64,000 nt of DNA. Origin: Coraliomargarita sinensis (GTDB lineage: Bacteria; Verrucomicrobiota; Verrucomicrobiia; Opitutales; Coraliomargaritaceae). The DNA is taken from the NCBI RefSeq assembly GCF_003185655.1, contig NZ_QHJQ01000003.1, positions 124,001 to 188,000 of the forward strand, given 5' to 3'. The notes beneath the pieces are model-generated. The model had not been told where the DNA came from. It did no database searches and saw only the letters and a program-made list of their open reading frames with translations. This document shows positions 12,227 through 22,547 of this stretch, piece by piece. The translations under genes were made by a program, and so were the position numbers. Each line of letters opens with the position of its first letter. The stretch's first letter is position 1.

Positions 12227-13060
12227 CTAGTCCGAGAGATAGCTCCATTCCTTTCCCTCCACTTCGGGCTCGACCACGATCGCCGGTACCCTGCGCCTTG
12301 CCTCCGTCACGGTAAAGCCGAGGTCTCTCAAGGAGGCTTTTATTCGCCCAGGATCCCCCGAATCTCTCACTAAGCTGAGCCGCACGATATCTTCGATTCC
12401 GGTCTCGTTGACAAACACTTGGCTCAAGAGCGCTTTACGGTCCGGCAAATCATTACTTTTCGCCAGCGTCCGGCTGGTGTAGTTCGCGAACTTGATAATC
12501 GTATCGAGGTCGGCGCTGAAGCGGGTCCGCCACAATAAGTCGGGCAACTCCTCATTCCGTACAATGCCTTTGTTCTCAGTGCCCCATTCCAAGGAAAGGG
12601 CCTCCCGGTCGGGACAGGACACGACGGTGGCATCCACCTCGATCATCCGGCGCGTGACCCGGCAGGCAAAGGCTTCCGAAAAGGCCCGGCACAGACGCCG
12701 GGGCAATTCATCCCGTCCCTCCGATTTGACCCGGGCCACCACGTTGAATTCCCCCTGCGGAAGGTCTTTTTTAAGAATGATGGGGTCGAGCACTTCCGTG
12801 GCGACACAGAGAGCCGTCAAAAGGTCGATCCCGTGCGCATCCAGCTTTTGCGAATTTGAACTGTAACCATGAGCGTGGGACGACTCGACTTTGACAATGC
12901 TGACTCCTGCGACGGTCGACAACTCCTCGTCATAGGGATAGTGACTTTCGGTAGCCTCTTCGCTGCATGCCGGCAACAGAAACAGGCTCACCGCGAGACC
13001 GGTCAAAAGCCCGAGTTGTTTCCTGCGCACGAACAAGCGTAGCATTTGACGAAGAATCAT
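12227..13060 (-). CDS. putative lipoprotein, distantly DUF3738-like C-terminus
   Basis: 277 residues when started at ATG 13060, which gives a signal peptide with an arginine-rich start and the lipobox LLPAC. The frame runs further upstream to 13213, but that part has no export logic. The mature protein has no obvious enzyme motif. Its end (LRDLGFTVTEARRRVPAIVVEPE) resembles the closing pattern of the DUF3738 'soil-associated' proteins, a weak similarity judged by eye only. Its ATG overlaps the stop of a possible 35-codon ORF upstream (ATGA). Envelope location is likely; the role is unknown. Confidence 0.75.
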   Translation of the reverse strand: MILRQMLRLFVRRKQLGLLTGLAVSLFLLPACSEEATESHYPYDEELSTVAGVSIVKVESSHAHGYSSNSQKLDAHGIDLLTALCVATEVLDPIILKKDLPQGEFNVVARVKSEGRDELPRRLCRAFSEAFACRVTRRMIEVDATVVSCPDREALSLEWGTENKGIVRNEELPDLLWRTRFSADLDTIIKFANYTSRTLAKSNDLPDRKALLSQVFVNETGIEDIVRLSLVRDSGDPGRIKASLRDLGFTVTEARRRVPAIVVEPEVEGKEWSYLSD

Positions 13061-13164
13061 TTTGCGTCCCCTTCCGACCAGAAAAATTGAATGGCGAGGA
13101 TGAGAAAGCCGTAGAGCAAAGGAATCTGGAGCAATTTTTTTGATCTCCCAAGCGTTGTAATCAA
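13057..13164 (-). CDS. possible 35-residue membrane peptide
   Basis: A short frame starting at TTG 13164 and ending in a TGA that overlaps the ATG of the lipoprotein gene (ATGA). It encodes a basic start (LGRSKK), one hydrophobic helix (LLYGFLILAIQFFW) and an acidic tail. The stop/start overlap and the membrane helix are what suggest it. It has no Shine-Dalgarno and a non-ATG start, so it may be chance. Confidence 0.2.
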   Translation of the reverse strand: MITTLGRSKKLLQIPLLYGFLILAIQFFWSEGDAK

Positions 13165-13219
13165 TGACGCTGTTTTGATTTATTTTCACTACTCTCTTCC
13201 GTTCCGGCCTCAAGCAGAC

Positions 13220-13471
13220 TCATTTGAAATTGGTTTTCGGCGCACGCGCCCCACGGGCATTTTTCAACCGGAACCCGTCACTGAGAAGGCCGAAGAACAG
13301 AACAAAGCCCAGGATGGGAAGCACGTAACGATGTGGAAAATCATCACCTCCGAGAAAACGAAAAAACAAGCAGCCTAGCAAGTAACCCACTGTCAGCCAT
13401 AATGCCCGGAATACAGCTCGCGAGGCCAGATCACCTCGAGTTTTCAACGGCACTGTTTTAAGGAGAGTCAT
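13220..13471 (-). CDS. small two-helix membrane protein, unknown function
   Basis: 83 residues with two hydrophobic segments (about residues 24-39 and 50-65) joined by a short GGDDFPHRYV loop and followed by a basic tail. No family is recognised. It is the first of three same-strand small envelope genes (13471 to 11866). There is no strong ribosome site. Hydropathy and context make it plausible but not certain. Confidence 0.5.
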   Translation of the reverse strand: MTLLKTVPLKTRGDLASRAVFRALWLTVGYLLGCLFFRFLGGDDFPHRYVLPILGFVLFFGLLSDGFRLKNARGARAPKTNFK

Positions 13472-13880
13472 TGTCGAGTAGCCTCAAATAATTAGCCACA
13501 AAGGAGTGAACAAAGCTGAGAACTCCGTATGGGTTTAGCTTATAGAATGCCCGGTGAGGACGATTACGGCAAGTGCCTTCTGTTTAGGCATCCCATTCTT
13601 TTTCACAACCGCTGCGCCAGAGGGCCCTTCCGCCTTCGCCTTGCGGGACTAGGCCGGGACAAGTCGGGCGAGGATGGGGTGGTGGTTTATTCATGACGAA
13701 AATTTATTTTCTTGCACCCTTCCTCTCTGCCTCGAGCGCAGCGGTTGTAAACTCATACTTCTTTTCTACGCCAGGACTCAAGGTTGCGTGAAGCATCCCT
13801 TAGAGCTCATGAAATCATTGGCAGCCCGTATGGCTTTGTTAAGCAACAATTTGCAGCGGCTCATCGCCGCTGGTCTCACT
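13472..13880. other. intergenic region without a convincing gene
   Basis: It holds a G/C-rich stretch (13600-13680, CCTTCCGCCTTCGCCTTGCG and GGCCGGGACAAGTCGGGCGAGG) reminiscent of the insert found in family A repeats (CTTCGCCAAGGCTACGGCGGGACAGG), so it is probably a decayed dispersed repeat. Short plus-strand frames here lack ribosome sites and domain content. Confidence 0.4.
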
Positions 13881-13904
13881 GAAAAAGCGACAAGAGTGTC
13901 GCTT
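13881..13904 (-). terminator. intrinsic terminator after the 101-aa gene
   Basis: An 8-bp stem (AAGCGACA/TGTCGCTT) with a 4-nt loop. Read on the minus strand it is followed by a T run (complement of gaaaa at 13881-13885). It lies about 50 nt after the stop at 13956. Confidence 0.7.
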
Positions 13905-13955
13905 CTACAACCGATATCAGACCTTAATTAAGTGCCATTCTTGGCAACCCGCTTT

Positions 13956-14261
13956 TCAAAGCATTTCGCCGCCGTATTTACCGTCGATACGGCCGTCCTC
14001 GGCGTCCACCTTTTCGACAATTTCCCTGAGTTCCTCCGGAGCGATTGTCCCGTGCTTCACCAACAGGCGTACCAAGGATGCGAGGTAGAGCTTCAACTCG
14101 GCATTATCCGCGATGAGCGCCTCGATTTTCTCGTCCTGCGACATGTCCTTGCGAAAGGCGCCCCGCATGCTGCGCTTGAGTTCACCGATTTCACGTTCGG
14201 TGTCTTCGATATCAAGCCGATTGCCGATGTCCCCGAGCAGTAGTGTTCTCCCCCAACCCAT
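13956..14261 (-). CDS. conserved hypothetical protein, mostly helical
   Basis: 101 residues beginning MGWGRTLLLGDIGNRLDIED, then a heptad-like charged helix region (residues ~20-55, coiled coil likely) and a second helix. A strong ribosome site (AAGGAG) stands about 8 nt before the ATG. I have the impression of an opening like this in other bacterial hypothetical proteins, but I cannot assign a function. It lies downstream of tolB on the same strand; a weak hairpin (GTGAAT/ATTCAC, 14289-14309) lies between them. Confidence 0.7.
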   Translation of the reverse strand: MGWGRTLLLGDIGNRLDIEDTEREIGELKRSMRGAFRKDMSQDEKIEALIADNAELKLYLASLVRLLVKHGTIAPEELREIVEKVDAEDGRIDGKYGGEML

Positions 14262-14324
14262 AGTTGACTCCTTTCTTAGCTAAAATGAGTGAATACTTGG
14301 AACATTCACCCGAGATGAAAGTGT

Positions 14325-15518
14325 CTAGTAGACAAAACTCGCCGACGAAGCATCGCCGAAACCGGGTTGATGCAGGGCCGCGACTTTTCCGGTTTCGGAA
14401 TCAACAATCATCAGACGGGTGCGACCACCCTCGCGTTTGGTGAAAACGAGGTGGCGACCGTCGCCGAGCCAGTAGGGCTCGACCGAACTGGCGCCGGACG
14501 TGATCTGCTTGCTGCGGCGGGTCTTGAAATCGTAAACCGCGATCTGAAAGCCGCCGCCGATAGAAGCTGTGAAGGCGATCTTGTTGGGATCAACAGGATT
14601 CCAGACCGGCTCGGAGCAATAGCTGCTGATATTGGTCGGGATGCGCTGAGGCGCCCCGCCATTGACCGAAATTTGATAGAGCTGTGGTTTCCCCGGTGCA
14701 TCGGAAGTGTAGACCAGACGGCGACCGTCCGGCGACCAGTTGGGGCTGGCTTCGTTGCTCTTATTGGTCGTAAGCCGGCGGATGTTTTTGCCCCGGGTAT
14801 CAGAGATGTAGATTTCCGAGTTACCGGTACCGGATAGCGTCATGGCGATCCGGCGGCCGTCCGGGCTGTAGGCCCCGCCGGTGTTGGTTCCCTTGAAGGT
14901 AGCGATGGGCTGCTTGCGCCCGGTCGCCAGATTAATGGAATAAATATCGGGAAACCCGGTTTTGTAATAAGTGGTATAAAGTAAGCGACTCCCGTCAGGC
15001 GCCCACCGGGGACCGGTCACCAGTGCACGATCGCGGGTCAGAGGCCGCACCTCACTGAAGAGAAGATCGCTCACGTAAATCTCGGACACCCCGCGCTGCT
15101 TACCCACGAAGGCCAGTTTACCGGCAAAAAATCCATTGCTTTCAAGCGTGGCTTGGACCACGAGATCACAGGCCCGGAGTACCGCATTTTTGTAATCACG
15201 ACCGGGCACCGTGCGCCGGAGTTGCTCCTTGTAAGGCTGTCCGGAGCCCACGGTGACGAGTGCGGCATCACCACCTCCGGCGCGCTCGATACGGACGGCA
15301 AAAGCGGCATTAGCCGGCGTCGTCACGGTAATCCCACCATGCAGACCGAAGGCGCGGCGGGCCAGCGTGCGTGTCGCTGCGTCCGAACTGTCGACGGCGA
15401 TGGCGACTCTTCCCTCTCCCTGTCGAATGGCCTCACCTATGTTAATTTGAGCGTGGAGACCCGTAGTCAACGAGCCGATGAGTAAGCAAGGAAGAAGAAA
15501 GAGAGTAGATAAACGCAT
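14325..15518 (-). CDS. tolB: TolB-like periplasmic beta-propeller protein
   Basis: Periplasmic component of the Tol-Pal envelope system. 397 residues with a signal peptide (cleavage near GLHA), an N-terminal alpha/beta domain (residues ~25-150) and a C-terminal propeller made of repeated WSPDGRRLVYTSD / YSPDGRRIAMTLS / WAPDGSRLLYTT blades, each followed by an IY-SINLATG-type strand. The domain order and length match TolB. No tolQRA or pal genes are beside it, so the assignment as true TolB rather than another WD40-like PD40 protein rests on architecture alone. Confidence 0.85.
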   Translation of the reverse strand: MRLSTLFLLPCLLIGSLTTGLHAQINIGEAIRQGEGRVAIAVDSSDAATRTLARRAFGLHGGITVTTPANAAFAVRIERAGGGDAALVTVGSGQPYKEQLRRTVPGRDYKNAVLRACDLVVQATLESNGFFAGKLAFVGKQRGVSEIYVSDLLFSEVRPLTRDRALVTGPRWAPDGSRLLYTTYYKTGFPDIYSINLATGRKQPIATFKGTNTGGAYSPDGRRIAMTLSGTGNSEIYISDTRGKNIRRLTTNKSNEASPNWSPDGRRLVYTSDAPGKPQLYQISVNGGAPQRIPTNISSYCSEPVWNPVDPNKIAFTASIGGGFQIAVYDFKTRRSKQITSGASSVEPYWLGDGRHLVFTKREGGRTRLMIVDSETGKVAALHQPGFGDASSASFVY

Positions 15519-15974
15519 GATAAAAGTAATAGCGGGAAAGACGGAGAAAGCGCAAACGCAAACATGACTTGTTGCGAGAATTCCACATCTGTGGACCTCG
15601 AATAAGATCTTTGGTTCATGTGCGCACGAATAAACTAATGATGCTGACTTAATTTTGCTTCTTCATAAGTTATTGTAGGAGTTTTTTTGAGTAGTCGGGC
15701 AAGCAAGGCACTCTGTGCGTTTAGGCTTATCCTCTTCTGCCAGCTCACCTTCTTCCGCTCTATTTGTTCACAACAATCTGCCAACAGCCATAATTTTAAG
15801 CAGAGCCATCTATTGTCAGGCAATCATACGATGCCAGCCGTGCGAACCGGAAGGCCCGACACAGAACGGTGGCACTGTGTTACGTGAGACAGCCCTTCCA
15901 CCTCTAGACGCCACGGGATCCGGGCATAGAAAAAATTCGGATTCTAAGTTGAGTCTTACCGGAAGACATTCAGA
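15519..15974. other. 456-bp gap between divergent tolB and apbC
   Basis: The two genes point away from each other, so promoters for both must lie here, but I see no strong canonical pair. Short frames on either strand (for example a 62-codon minus frame at 15635-15823) have no ribosome site or recognisable content. I checked the stretch 15838-15930 for an SRP/4.5S-type RNA because of CCGGAAGG, but the flanking consensus is absent. Confidence 0.4.
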
Positions 15975-17084
15975 GTGCACGGTTCATTCAAATTTCAAGC
16001 ACACGTGGATAGCAACTTAATCAAAAACGCTCTCAAGCAAGTGAAATTCCCCGGCTTCAGCCGTGACATCGTCTCTTTTGGACTGGTGCGGGAGATCGAA
16101 GTCGACGGCGGGGGCAACGCCCTGATCGGCATCGAAATCACCACCGGCAGCGAAGAAGTGCCGGAGCAGATCGCCGCCGAGGTCAAAGAGAAGGTGGGCG
16201 CACTGGAAGGAGTCAATGAGGTCAAGGTGCGCATGGAAATTTCCAAACCCCAGCAGCAACCCTCTCCCGGCGCGCCCGGCGGAGCAGAAACCCAGGCGCA
16301 GAACAACACCTCGATGCAAAAGGTGAAGTACGCCATCGCCGTGGCCAGTGGTAAAGGCGGGGTCGGCAAGTCCACCGTCAGTGTTAATTTGGCCTGTGCT
16401 CTCCAGCGCCTGCTCGAGGAAGAAGGCAAGTCGGGCATCGGCATTATGGACTGTGATATTTATGGCCCCTCTGTCCCGCTCATGCTGGGTGCGGCCGGTC
16501 GCCCGGAGATCGCCAACGATATGATCGTTCCGATCGAGAATTTTGGCGTGAGGATTATGTCAATGGGCTTCCTGATCGACGAAGATACGCCGGTCGTCTG
16601 GCGTGGGCCCATGATCATGAAGACAATCCAGCAGTTCGCCCAGAATGTGGACTGGGGTGAATTGGAAATTCTTGTGATCGACCTGCCGCCGGGCACGGGC
16701 GACGCCCAACTGTCCCTCGTCCAGACGATTCCACTGGAAGGAGCGGTCATCGTAACAACACCGCAACCGGCCGCCTTCAACGTTGCCCGCCGCGGCGCGC
16801 GCATGTTCGATAAGGTCGATGTGCCCATTCAGGGCGTGGTTGAAAATATGAGCTACCTGGAAACACCGGATGGCGAGCGTCAGGCGATCTTCGGTGAAGG
16901 CGGTGGTGCCGAAATCGCAGAAGGCCTCGACACGGAACTATTGGGACAGATTCCGCTCGATCCTTCGATCCGGGAAGGGAGTGACCGTGGCATTCCTATC
17001 GTCATCAGCGATCCCGAATCGCCTGCGGCAAAAGAATTTACCGCAATTGCCCGGCAAATCCTCGACAAACTTCATAAAAATTAG
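15975..17084 (+). CDS. apbC: Mrp/ApbC family iron-sulfur cluster carrier ATPase
   Basis: A P-loop ATPase that carries Fe-S clusters to apoproteins. About 369 residues. The N-terminal MIP18/DUF59-like domain (residues ~10-85, ALKQVKFPGFSRDIVSFG) is followed by a Pro/Gln-rich linker and the Mrp ATPase domain with deviant Walker A ASGKGGVGKSTVSVNLA, switch motif DCDIYGPS, VIDLPPGTGD and the E-N-M-S-Y loop. The usual CxxC of many Mrp proteins is not seen after ENMSY, where the segment reads LETPDG, so cluster binding may differ. GTG at 15975 has a GGAAG site 9 nt upstream; an alternative GTG at 16005 would match the usual family N-terminus better. Confidence 0.93.
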   Translation: MHGSFKFQAHVDSNLIKNALKQVKFPGFSRDIVSFGLVREIEVDGGGNALIGIEITTGSEEVPEQIAAEVKEKVGALEGVNEVKVRMEISKPQQQPSPGAPGGAETQAQNNTSMQKVKYAIAVASGKGGVGKSTVSVNLACALQRLLEEEGKSGIGIMDCDIYGPSVPLMLGAAGRPEIANDMIVPIENFGVRIMSMGFLIDEDTPVVWRGPMIMKTIQQFAQNVDWGELEILVIDLPPGTGDAQLSLVQTIPLEGAVIVTTPQPAAFNVARRGARMFDKVDVPIQGVVENMSYLETPDGERQAIFGEGGGAEIAEGLDTELLGQIPLDPSIREGSDRGIPIVISDPESPAAKEFTAIARQILDKLHKN

Positions 17085-17164
17085 ATTCTAATCATTTTGG
17101 CTAGCTAACACGCCCTAATACGCTATATTACAACCCTACTAATCAGTTTTAGTGTTTCCAGCGA

Positions 17165-17413
17165 ATGAGTAAGGAAAACAAAAAGACGCGAGTGAGTGCC
17201 CCGAAAGGCAGTTCAAACCAAGGCTTTGCCGAACGTTCGAGCCTCTACAAAGAGTTTTTGGCTGAGCGGGAGGAAATCCTGAAGCATAAATGGATCGAGT
17301 CGGAAAAAGCCGGCGAAGATATCGGCTTCGAACGTGCTTTACTCGACTGGATACGCAAACACCGCGAGAGCTGGCGCAAAAACCGCAACGTGGAAGTACG
17401 CCAGCCGAAGTAG
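17165..17413 (+). CDS. conserved hypothetical protein (short, basic)
   Basis: 82 residues, highly charged, with a characteristic block GFAERSSLYKEFLAEREEIL and a WIESEKAGEDIGFERALLDW stretch. The second segment looks like a short conserved domain found after other modules in several phyla (DUF4032-like, by recollection only). No signal peptide or membrane helix, so cytoplasmic. It stands 80 nt after apbC on the same strand. The role is unknown; the conserved look of the core makes it a likely real gene. Confidence 0.65.
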   Translation: MSKENKKTRVSAPKGSSNQGFAERSSLYKEFLAEREEILKHKWIESEKAGEDIGFERALLDWIRKHRESWRKNRNVEVRQPK

Positions 17414-17576
17414 CCTGCCTAGAAAAAGCTCTGTTCGATTGATCTGTGTTTCGCCCCGGTCCCAGGAGCCGTGCCCGTAAAAGTCGTCTTAAAAAGTCTT
17501 GTCCGAACGGCGCGAACATTAGGAACATTATCGAGATGAGAGTTCGCTATTGTAGGCAGTCTGCTCTTGAGCGGGC

Positions 17577-17670
17577 GTAGTCTAAACGAAGCCCCTTTAG
17601 CCGGCGGCCCGCAAGTGCAAACGGAACCGCCTGCCTTTACTAGGTCACAGGGCTAAAGCACTGTGACTAC
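17577..17670. repeat. dispersed palindromic repeat, family C copy 1
   Basis: The element opens with GTAGTC, contains CTTTAGCC, and closes with GGCTAAAGCACTGTGACTAC, so its ends are complementary. It also holds an inner GTCACAG/CTGTGAC hairpin. A related element is at 32751-32838 (GTAGTCGCTCTGCTTTAGCC ... GGCTGAAGC ... CTAC). Both lie between convergent genes. Confidence 0.5.
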
Positions 17671-17709
17671 GTTGATCAAGCTAAAGTGAGCGTCATTCAG
17701 ATCTGGCCC

Positions 17710-19245
<1,536 letters not shown>

Positions 19246-19318
19246 GGAAGCGGAGGAACTTGGGTGATTTGACGGCACGGTGCAAGCGCGTGATTCGGGA
19301 ATTCGAAGACAAAACTGC

Positions 19319-19450
19319 CGTTAGCGTAGGGGCCGCGCTTGCGCGTGCCCGCATCGCCGTTCAGGCGATGCCCCCCGAGACGCTCAAACCGAACCGCTCT
19401 TACCGCCGCGCCAACCACGCTCGCGGGTGGCACGAAGCACCACTCCCATG
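19319..19450. repeat. GC-rich dispersed repeat, family D copy 1
   Basis: It contains GTAGGGGCCGCGCTTGCGCG, GCCCGCATCGCCGTTCAGGC and, at its end, CGCGGGTGGCACGAAGCACC. The first two segments recur in altered form at 20998-21107, and the last recurs in the 22385-22516 tandem repeat (CGCGGGTGGCGCGAGCACC). It fills the gap between metG and the endonuclease-like gene. Confidence 0.5.
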
Positions 19451-19455
19451 TTCAT

Positions 19456-20916
19456 CTACGGTTGGCGAATCGCCGCCACGACGAGTTGCGGCTTTCCCTT
19501 CCAGTAGCCGTAGCTCACGATCAGCTCTGTTTCCACGCCGGCCTCAAGTGCCTCGAACACATGCGGCGCCGGCGCATAGGCTGCCCATACCCTGCCCCCG
19601 ACACTCAGACGCAAGGGCCGCTTCCCCACGACCTTGGCTTCGACCGCAAAAAGGCGCCCCACCAAATCGCCGGGATCTTGCTCCAAATCACCACCGAAAA
19701 AACTGCCATCTGGTAGGCGCTCGGGGAAGATCGTCGGGTCGGCGTCATGGCGCATTTCAAAATCGAGCGCATCCTGGCTTTGGTGTAGAGGTGCCTCTGC
19801 CTCAAAGGGCCCAATGCGGAAGCGGGCGATCAGCGGAAAGTGATCGGAAGCCCCGCCGCCCTTTCGCCCGGCAAAATTCCACTCCAAAGGTCGCCCCATG
19901 GCATCAGCGTTGACACCAATAATCTGCCCCACACGAAAGCTCCCATCGAGGTAGCTGATCCCATTCGAGTCGTAAAGCCCCGGAGCCACAATCAGGTGCA
20001 TGAGTGTTCCCCGGCGCCCCCGCCAGATTTCGGAATAGCGCTGCGGTGGAGGCACTTCATACCACAGATTATAGTGCCCTTCACCTTCGCGAAATTGGGA
20101 GCCCAACACGTCATTGATCCCGGTCTTGAGTTCCGGATAGAGGATCGAGTGATTGTAGTGCGAATTGAGATCACCCCCAATCAAGATATCGGCTTGGGGG
20201 TCTTTTTCGAGGCGGTCATCGACGAGAGATTTGAGTACCTTGGCATTCCGCACGCGGATCGGCTCCCGCTTTAGATTGGAGGCGCCGGACTTCCAGTGGT
20301 TGTTGTATACCCAGAGAGAGTGCCCTCCGATATCGAGCTCGGCTTCGATAATATCACGCGCCTGACTGAGCTCGTGGAAGTGGACCTGCTGGACCGGGAA
20401 ACGGGTAAAGATGGCATTGACGTGGGCGATGCCCGAGTCGAAGGGCTTGGTCGGTGCCACCACGACATGGTAGTCGCTCATGCCCAGGTCATCCAACGTC
20501 TTGAGTAACCACGCCACAGCGGGGATGCCGACATACTCCGGCTTCCATTCACGAACGAGCATCTCCTCTATCGTTTGAGCGCTGTGTGCTTTGAGAAAAG
20601 CATCGAAATCGGTGACTGCGCTCCCCGGTGTAAAGTCGCCCTCCAGTTCCTGAAGCAGAATCACGTCCGGACCGTACGGATCGAGCGCTGCCAAAACCGA
20701 AGCCGCATTCTCGAGTTTGGTCAGGAGCTTGCGGCGCGAATAGGTGAACGGATCGTCGGCTTCGTCCTGCCGGTAGTCGTCGAAAATAGCCACGCCGTCC
20801 ACGTCGAAGAGATTCTCCACATTATAGGCGACCACCGAAAACTCCACCGGGCGCCCCGCGCAAACGGTGCAGCCCAAGAAAATCGAAAAAAATAAAGCCA
20901 GCCATCGGAAGATCAT
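19456..20916 (-). CDS. secreted endonuclease/exonuclease/phosphatase family protein
   Basis: 486 residues with a signal peptide (MIFRWLALFFSIFLGCTVCA) followed by the EEP fold: FSVVAYNVENLFD (catalytic Asn), DVILLQELEG (Glu metal ligand), VYNNHWKSGA, ILIGGDLNSHY (Asp/Asn pair) and GGASDHFPLIA (Asp/His). A further C-terminal stretch of about 100 residues (EAEAPLHQSQ onward) has no recognised fold. The start at 20916 opens the signal peptide; the longer frame to 21075 runs into repeat DNA. Substrate could be DNA, RNA or a phosphoester. The YNVENLFD opening is typical of exported nucleases of this family. Confidence 0.9.
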   Translation of the reverse strand: MIFRWLALFFSIFLGCTVCAGRPVEFSVVAYNVENLFDVDGVAIFDDYRQDEADDPFTYSRRKLLTKLENAASVLAALDPYGPDVILLQELEGDFTPGSAVTDFDAFLKAHSAQTIEEMLVREWKPEYVGIPAVAWLLKTLDDLGMSDYHVVVAPTKPFDSGIAHVNAIFTRFPVQQVHFHELSQARDIIEAELDIGGHSLWVYNNHWKSGASNLKREPIRVRNAKVLKSLVDDRLEKDPQADILIGGDLNSHYNHSILYPELKTGINDVLGSQFREGEGHYNLWYEVPPPQRYSEIWRGRRGTLMHLIVAPGLYDSNGISYLDGSFRVGQIIGVNADAMGRPLEWNFAGRKGGGASDHFPLIARFRIGPFEAEAPLHQSQDALDFEMRHDADPTIFPERLPDGSFFGGDLEQDPGDLVGRLFAVEAKVVGKRPLRLSVGGRVWAAYAPAPHVFEALEAGVETELIVSYGYWKGKPQLVVAAIRQP

Positions 20917-20997
20917 GTTTTCCCCACCAATACCCCCTAACGGAATCAAAATCAAGTACCCAAAGCCCGCCATCTGCTGGAAAAACCTCGCCCTACC

Positions 20998-21107
20998 CGC
21001 CGTCCGTGGGGGCCGTGCCCGCGCGTGCCCGCATTGCCATCCAGGCGATACTCCCGGAACGTTCGAGCGTAACATTACTTGCCTACCGCCTCAACTGCGC
21101 TCGCCGC
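20998..21107. repeat. GC-rich dispersed repeat, family D copy 2
   Basis: It shares GGGGCCG, GCGCGTGCCCGCAT, GCC and CAGGCGAT with the copy at 19319-19450. With the family A copy that follows, it fills most of the 468-bp gap 20917-21384, where I see no gene. Confidence 0.45.
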
Positions 21108-21162
21108 TTCGACCGTCCAAGGTCCTGGGTTATGGAAGGGAGGGCCGCGACATTCGAACACC

Positions 21163-21275
21163 GTAGCCGAACGCCTTCCTCCTTCGCCAAGGCTACGGCG
21201 GGACAGGTCGCGTTTGGTTCTACCGTATTCCGGCTTCCACACACGCTTCGACCAAAGCCTAAGGGCTTCGGCTAC
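21163..21275. repeat. dispersed palindromic repeat, family A copy 1 (long form)
   Basis: The element runs from GTAGCCGAACGCCTTC to AAGGGCTTCGGCTAC. The two ends are near-perfect inverted complements, with GCGTTTGG and CGACCAAAGC forming the next paired step. The long form (~113 bp) carries a CTCCTTCGCCAAGGCTACGG-type insert. A partial half-copy follows to about 21360 (CCAAGGGCTTCAGCTACG). The other long copy is at 33872. Confidence 0.75.
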
Positions 21276-21384
21276 ATACCAAAACCCAAGGGCTTCAGCT
21301 ACGTGCCAAAGCCGATACGATTTCCTCCTACGCCAAGACCAGGACGGACCGGTCAGCTACGTGAAAAACAGAATTGAGCACCCA

Positions 21385-22218
21385 TTACGGCAGCCAGGGA
21401 TACTTCTTATACTCCGGCGCACGCTTCTCGTTCCAGGCTTTCCGCCCTTCTTCACCTTCCTCCGTCAAATAGTACAGAAGTGTCGCGTTGCCCGCCAGTT
21501 CCTGCAGTCCCTGCTGGCCGTCGACATCGGCGTTGAAGGCCGCTTTCAGGCATCGAATCGAAAGCGGGCTGTGCTGAAGGATTTCGCTGGCCCACTGCAC
21601 GCCCTCGGCCTCGAGTTGATCGTACGGCACCACCTTATTAACCAAGCCCATATCAAGCGCCTCCTGCGCGTTGTATTGGCGACACAAATACCAGATCTCA
21701 CGGGCCTTTTTCTGCCCGACGATCCGCGCGAGATAGCTCGAGCCGAAACCACCGTCGAAGCTGCCTACCTTGGGGCCCGTTTGCCCGAAAACCGCATTGT
21801 CCGCCGCAATCGTCATATCGCAAACCACGTGGAGCACGTGGCCGCCACCGATCGCGTAGCCGGCCACCAGTGCGATCACGACCTTGGGCATGGAACGAAT
21901 CAGTTTCTGAAGATCGAGCACGTTGAGGCGCGGGACACCGTCCTTGCCGACATAGCCGCCCGCCTTGTGCCCGCGGATCTTTTGGTCCCCGCCGGCGCAG
22001 AAGGCGAACTTCCCGTCCGTCTGGGGGTTAAAGCCGGTCAAGAGGACGACCCCGATCGAGGTGTCGTCCTTGGCGTCGGCGAAGGCATCGATCAGTTCGG
22101 ATACCGTATCGGGAGTAAAGGCGTTGCGCCGGTGCGGACGATTGATCGTCACCTTGGCGATACCATCGCACTTCTCATAAATAATGTCTTCGTACTCACG
22201 AACAGATTGCCAATTCAT
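21385..22218 (-). CDS. menB: 1,4-dihydroxy-2-naphthoyl-CoA synthase
   Basis: A crotonase-fold enzyme that closes the naphthoate ring from o-succinylbenzoyl-CoA in menaquinone synthesis. 277 residues with MenB signatures: the N-terminal [13 protein letters not shown], the oxyanion and bicarbonate-site segment FCAGGDQ, the [20 protein letters not shown] stretch and [20 protein letters not shown]. The end [12 protein letters not shown] is also typical. No other men genes are in the window. It implies that the host makes menaquinone. Confidence 0.97.
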   Translation of the reverse strand: MNWQSVREYEDIIYEKCDGIAKVTINRPHRRNAFTPDTVSELIDAFADAKDDTSIGVVLLTGFNPQTDGKFAFCAGGDQKIRGHKAGGYVGKDGVPRLNVLDLQKLIRSMPKVVIALVAGYAIGGGHVLHVVCDMTIAADNAVFGQTGPKVGSFDGGFGSSYLARIVGQKKAREIWYLCRQYNAQEALDMGLVNKVVPYDQLEAEGVQWASEILQHSPLSIRCLKAAFNADVDGQQGLQELAGNATLLYYLTEEGEEGRKAWNEKRAPEYKKYPWLP

Positions 22219-22384
22219 AATAGCGACTAAAGCGCTCTGCTTTCGAAAGACAACTGCTATCAGGTATTATAGTCTCCCCTGAACGTCCGGCAAGGTCGCG
22301 CACAGTCGGCCCCAGCGTAGGGGCTTTGCTTGCCGAAGCCAGCGAAAGGACGGCACGCCTCGGAACTTGCAGGACGCCCCGCAA

Positions 22385-22516
22385 GAACCGCGGGTGGCGC
22401 GAGCACCACCCCTACCGCCCAGTATTTCAAATCCCGAGAATACGGCTTGTGAACCGCGGGTGGCGCGAGCACCACCCCTACCGCCCAGTATTTCAAATCC
22501 CGAGAATACGGCTTGT
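22385..22516. repeat. perfect 66-bp tandem direct duplication
   Basis: Positions 22385-22450 and 22451-22516 are identical (each begins GAACCGCGGGTGGCG and ends GAATACGGCTTGT). It lies in the 329-bp gap between menB and the DUF4153 gene, right upstream of the latter. Perfect identity suggests a recent event or ongoing slippage. The segment shares GCGGGTGGC and GCACCAC with family D repeats. Confidence 0.95.
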
Positions 22517-22547
22517 GAGTCGACCCGGAAATAATAATCTGCATTTC

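Noticed and set aside
15635..15823. 62-codon minus-strand ORF in the tolB-apbC gap
   Set aside because: No ribosome site, no conserved look, and composition like the rest of the gap.
15838..15930. SRP/4.5S RNA
   Set aside because: CCGGAAGG caught the eye, but the expected GTCAGG before it and AGCAGCC after it are absent.
21079..22230. Long plus-strand open frame (383 codons) opposite menB
   Set aside because: It is antisense to a full-length, well-conserved menB, begins inside repeat DNA and has no recognisable domain.
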